Under the pieces are notes generated by a model. The model had not been told where the DNA came from, searched no databases, and saw only the letters and a list, made by a program, of their open reading frames with translations. Positions 15,494 to 17,189 of a stretch of DNA of 17,189 bases are shown in pieces. The stretch is from CAYMND01 sp964465065. GTDB taxonomy: Bacteria > Acidobacteriota > Aminicenantia > UBA2199. The number at the start of each line of letters is the position of its first letter. Within the stretch, counting starts at the first letter, position 1. The DNA is taken from contig CAYXHZ010000063.1 in NCBI GenBank assembly GCA_964465065.1, positions 1 to 17,189 of the forward strand. Direction: 5' to 3'. The position numbers and the translations under genes were made by a program.

Positions 15494-15633
15494 CGTACCG
15501 TATCAGCGCGGGTTTGCACCACAAAGGCATTGAATAATACATCTAACGGATTGGCCTGGCCAAGTCAAGCGTTAACCCCCTTTCCTTTTACCGGCCGATT
15601 GTGGTAGAGTGCAGGCAAGGGAGTCGCTGGACC
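15494..15633. other. Divergent intergenic region between hsdR and ddl
   Basis: 140 nt separating the leftward R-M operon from the rightward ddl-ruvX-mltG block. It holds a candidate hsdR promoter (15534-15563), a perfect 13-bp palindrome (15551-15563) and the ddl ribosome binding site. I found no convincing rightward promoter pair for ddl. Confidence 0.6.
15534..15563 (-). promoter_or_regulatory. Candidate hsdR-hsdS promoter with palindrome over the -35
   Basis: On the minus strand TTGGCC (15558-15563, 4 of 6) and TATTAT (15534-15539, 5 of 6) are 18 bp apart. The predicted start near 15527 is about 35 nt from the hsdR ATG. The -35 hexamer is one arm of the palindrome TTGGCC-T-GGCCAA (15551-15563), which could be an operator. 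A TTGACT at 15563-15568 is a better -35 word but is 23 bp from this -10. Confidence 0.35.
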
Positions 15634-16674
15634 ATGAAAAAACCCATCCATGTCTTGTTGCTTTTCGGCGGCCAATCGGCCGAACACGCCGTTTCCATTC
15701 GATCGGCCCAGGCCATTCTCAACAACCTGTCCCGGGACCGTTACCGCATCAGTCTGGCTTACATCCACCTCAGCGGCAACTGGTCTTTCGTTCCCGGACA
15801 GACCATCGACGAAGCCAAGCTGGCCCAACTGGAACCGCAGGCTCCGCTGCCCTGGGGCCGGCACCAGGACCGGAACGCACTGCCGTTGCAAGCCATCCGA
15901 CCGGATATCGTCTTCCCGGTTCTGCACGGCCCCAACGGCGAGGATGGCAGACTGCAGGGTTTTCTGCAGATGCTGGGCATCCCGTTCGTCGGCTGCAGCG
16001 CCGTCGGCTCGATGCTGGCCATGGACAAGGGCTTGAGCAAATCCATCAGTCAACTGGCCGGGCTGCCGATCGTCGATTACATGGTCTTTGCCCGCGGACA
16101 GGCGGGAATCGAAATGCAGATACTGGAGCAGTTCAGCTTCCCCATCTTCATAAAGCCCTGCAACATGGGTTCTTCGGTTGGCATCAGCCGGGTTGAATCG
16201 GCCGCCGAGCTGCCCAAAGCCATCGAGCTGGCCTTCAGCCACGACGAACGGCTCATCGCCGAACAGGGTATCCCGGTCCGGGAAATCGAGCTGTCGGTCA
16301 TGGGCCGTTTCCCCGATATCCGCGTCTCGCAACCCGGCGAACTGATCCCGCACAACGAATTTTACGACTACAACGACAAATACATTGACGGCCTTACCGA
16401 CTTCGCCTTACCGGCCCGTCTGACGCCCGAACTAAGCGCACAGGCCCGGGATCTGGCCGCCAGGGCGTACGCCCTGCACCTGCTGGACGGTTACGCCCGA
16501 GTCGACCTTTTCCTGCACAAGGAGAACGGTCAGTTGTATTTCAACGAGATCAACACCATCCCGGGTTTCACGGAGATCAGCATGTTCCCCAAACTCTGGC
16601 AGCTCGAAGACCTGCCCTTCTCCACCCTGCTCGACAAGCTGGTGGACATGGCCTTGTCCCGACCCGCTTCATGA
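15634..16674 (+). CDS. ddl: D-alanine--D-alanine ligase
   Basis: A 346-residue ATP-grasp ligase that makes D-Ala-D-Ala for peptidoglycan stem peptides in the cytoplasm. Visible motifs: GGQSAEHAVS with Glu17, HGPNGEDG (98-105), IKPCNMGSSVGIS (173-185), the omega-loop FYDYNDKY (243-250, with the Tyr typical of D-Ala-D-Ala rather than D-Ala-D-Lac ligases), ARVDLF (288-293) and NEINTIPGFT (304-313). The start is placed at ATG 15634 rather than GTG 15601: AAGGGAG (15617-15623) lies upstream and the family sequence begins MKKPIHVLLLFGG. The stop overlaps the ruvX start in ATGA. It opens a cell-wall/core block interrupted on its left by the R-M island. Confidence 0.96.
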   Translation: MKKPIHVLLLFGGQSAEHAVSIRSAQAILNNLSRDRYRISLAYIHLSGNWSFVPGQTIDEAKLAQLEPQAPLPWGRHQDRNALPLQAIRPDIVFPVLHGPNGEDGRLQGFLQMLGIPFVGCSAVGSMLAMDKGLSKSISQLAGLPIVDYMVFARGQAGIEMQILEQFSFPIFIKPCNMGSSVGISRVESAAELPKAIELAFSHDERLIAEQGIPVREIELSVMGRFPDIRVSQPGELIPHNEFYDYNDKYIDGLTDFALPARLTPELSAQARDLAARAYALHLLDGYARVDLFLHKENGQLYFNEINTIPGFTEISMFPKLWQLEDLPFSTLLDKLVDMALSRPAS

Positions 16675-17087
16675 AATCGCTGGCCATCGATTTCGGCAAC
16701 AAACGGCTGGGCTTCGCCGTCGGCCATCGCGAGACCGGACTGGCCTCGCCGCTGCTGACCCGGTCCCGGACCTCGCTGGAGGACGATCTGCTCCTGATCC
16801 GCCAGCTGATCCAGGAACACGAAGTCGGCGAGCTGGTCATCGGTCGGCCGCTGCACATGGACGGCACGCCGTCCGCACTGGCCCGTCAGGTGGAGCAGTT
16901 CGCCGCCTTCCTGCAAAAAAGGATCGCCTTGCCGATCCATTTCGTCGATGAACGCCTGTCCAGCCGCGAAGCGGAGAACCGCCTCAACGAGCTGCCCGGC
17001 ACTTTCATCCGCAAAAAGAACGCCCTGGACGCCGTTGCGGCAGTCATTATTCTCGAACGTTTTTTCAGGCCGGAGTCCCGATCATGA
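16671..17087 (+). CDS. ruvX: RuvX/YqgF-family RNase H-fold nuclease
   Basis: 138 residues, the normal size of the YqgF family: an RNase H-fold nuclease put forward as a Holliday-junction resolvase and linked in E. coli to 16S rRNA 5'-end maturation. The catalytic acidic residues are in place: Asp7 (AIDFGNKRLG), Glu94 in VDERLSS (92-98) and Asp120 (NALDAVAA). The nucleotide-contact loop is VIGRPLHMDGT (56-66), where many members have VGLPLNMDG. It starts inside ATGA at the ddl stop and ends in another ATGA that starts the next gene, so three genes are translationally coupled. Confidence 0.93.
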   Translation: MKSLAIDFGNKRLGFAVGHRETGLASPLLTRSRTSLEDDLLLIRQLIQEHEVGELVIGRPLHMDGTPSALARQVEQFAAFLQKRIALPIHFVDERLSSREAENRLNELPGTFIRKKNALDAVAAVIILERFFRPESRS

Positions 17088-17189
17088 AACGCCTGCTCGT
17101 CATCGGCGGCATCCTGCTGGCCTTGAGCGCCGTTGCCCTGATCACGCTCTACCTCAAACTGGTCCAGCCCTATGCGCCGCCGCGCAATC
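17084..17189 (+). CDS. mltG: Probable endolytic transglycosylase MltG, N-terminus (partial)
   Basis: The first 35 codons run off the window: MKRLLVIGGILLALSAVAL, then ITLYLKLVQPYAPPRN. A Lys/Arg start followed by one membrane segment (about 4-24) and a short periplasmic Pro-rich stretch fits the YceG/MltG family, which terminates glycan strand elongation, and mltG commonly follows ruvX/yqgF. The catalytic domain is not in view, so the name rests on context and the N-terminal pattern. Its ATG overlaps the ruvX stop (ATGA). Confidence 0.65.
   Translation, partial: MKRLLVIGGILLALSAVALITLYLKLVQPYAPPRN

Noticed and set aside
15601..15633. GTG at 15601 as the ddl start
   Set aside because: The extra 11 residues (VECRQGSRWT-type) do not match Ddl N-termini, and the ATG at 15634 has an SD at 15617-15623.

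Overview
The window looks like a chromosomal segment of a Gram-negative bacterium, most likely a deltaproteobacterium (Desulfobacterota/Desulfuromonadota side). This rests on the 16S 5' fragment read on the minus strand, the moderately high GC, and the gene set: PpiD-like and Slt-like envelope proteins, LipA, and a GAF-like protein with a C-terminal helical tail of a kind I associate with deltaproteobacteria. The assignment is inference, not a database result. A run of exactly 100 N (12017-12116) shows that this is scaffolded draft or metagenomic sequence.

Layout. (1) 1-348: 5' third of a 16S rRNA gene on the minus strand, running off the left edge. Its leader contains a boxA-like antitermination site, preceded by a strong TTGACA-N16-TATAAT promoter with an A/T-rich upstream tract (349-578). 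(2) 681-4987, plus strand: membrane histidine kinase, PpiD-like periplasmic chaperone, M24 Xaa-Pro peptidase. (3) 5096-9900, plus strand, overlapping or tightly spaced genes behind one candidate promoter: lipA, a calcineurin-like metallophosphoesterase, an unnamed coiled-coil/GAF-like protein, and a membrane-anchored Slt-type lytic transglycosylase. (4) 9904-15493, minus strand: a type I restriction-modification island in the order hsdR - hsdS - short RhuM-like gene - hsdM, which ends 3 nt from the slt stop. (5) 15634-17189, plus strand: ddl, ruvX/yqgF and the start of mltG, linked by two ATGA stop/start overlaps.

How the genes fit together. The flanks are core functions, with a bias to the cell wall: Slt-type transglycosylase, D-Ala-D-Ala ligase, MltG and a periplasmic chaperone. 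The R-M island lies between two co-directional cell-wall blocks in opposite orientation and looks like an accessory insertion. HsdR carries a PD-(D/E)XK nuclease, an SF2 translocase and an EcoEI-like C-terminus, and with HsdM resembles the type IB (EcoAI/EcoEI) family. HsdS is cut by the N run. Its C-terminal conserved region is present beyond the gap in another frame, because the N count is a placeholder.

The least ordinary part is the 60-100 nt in front of the RhuM-like gene and hsdM. It holds a candidate promoter, then three copies of a 7-nt arm that can form either a terminator hairpin with a U-run abutting the Shine-Dalgarno sequence, or a competing antiterminator. This would allow the methylase to be controlled separately from hsdR-hsdS. 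The RhuM-like protein itself appears reduced to its N-terminal winged-helix part plus a short tail.
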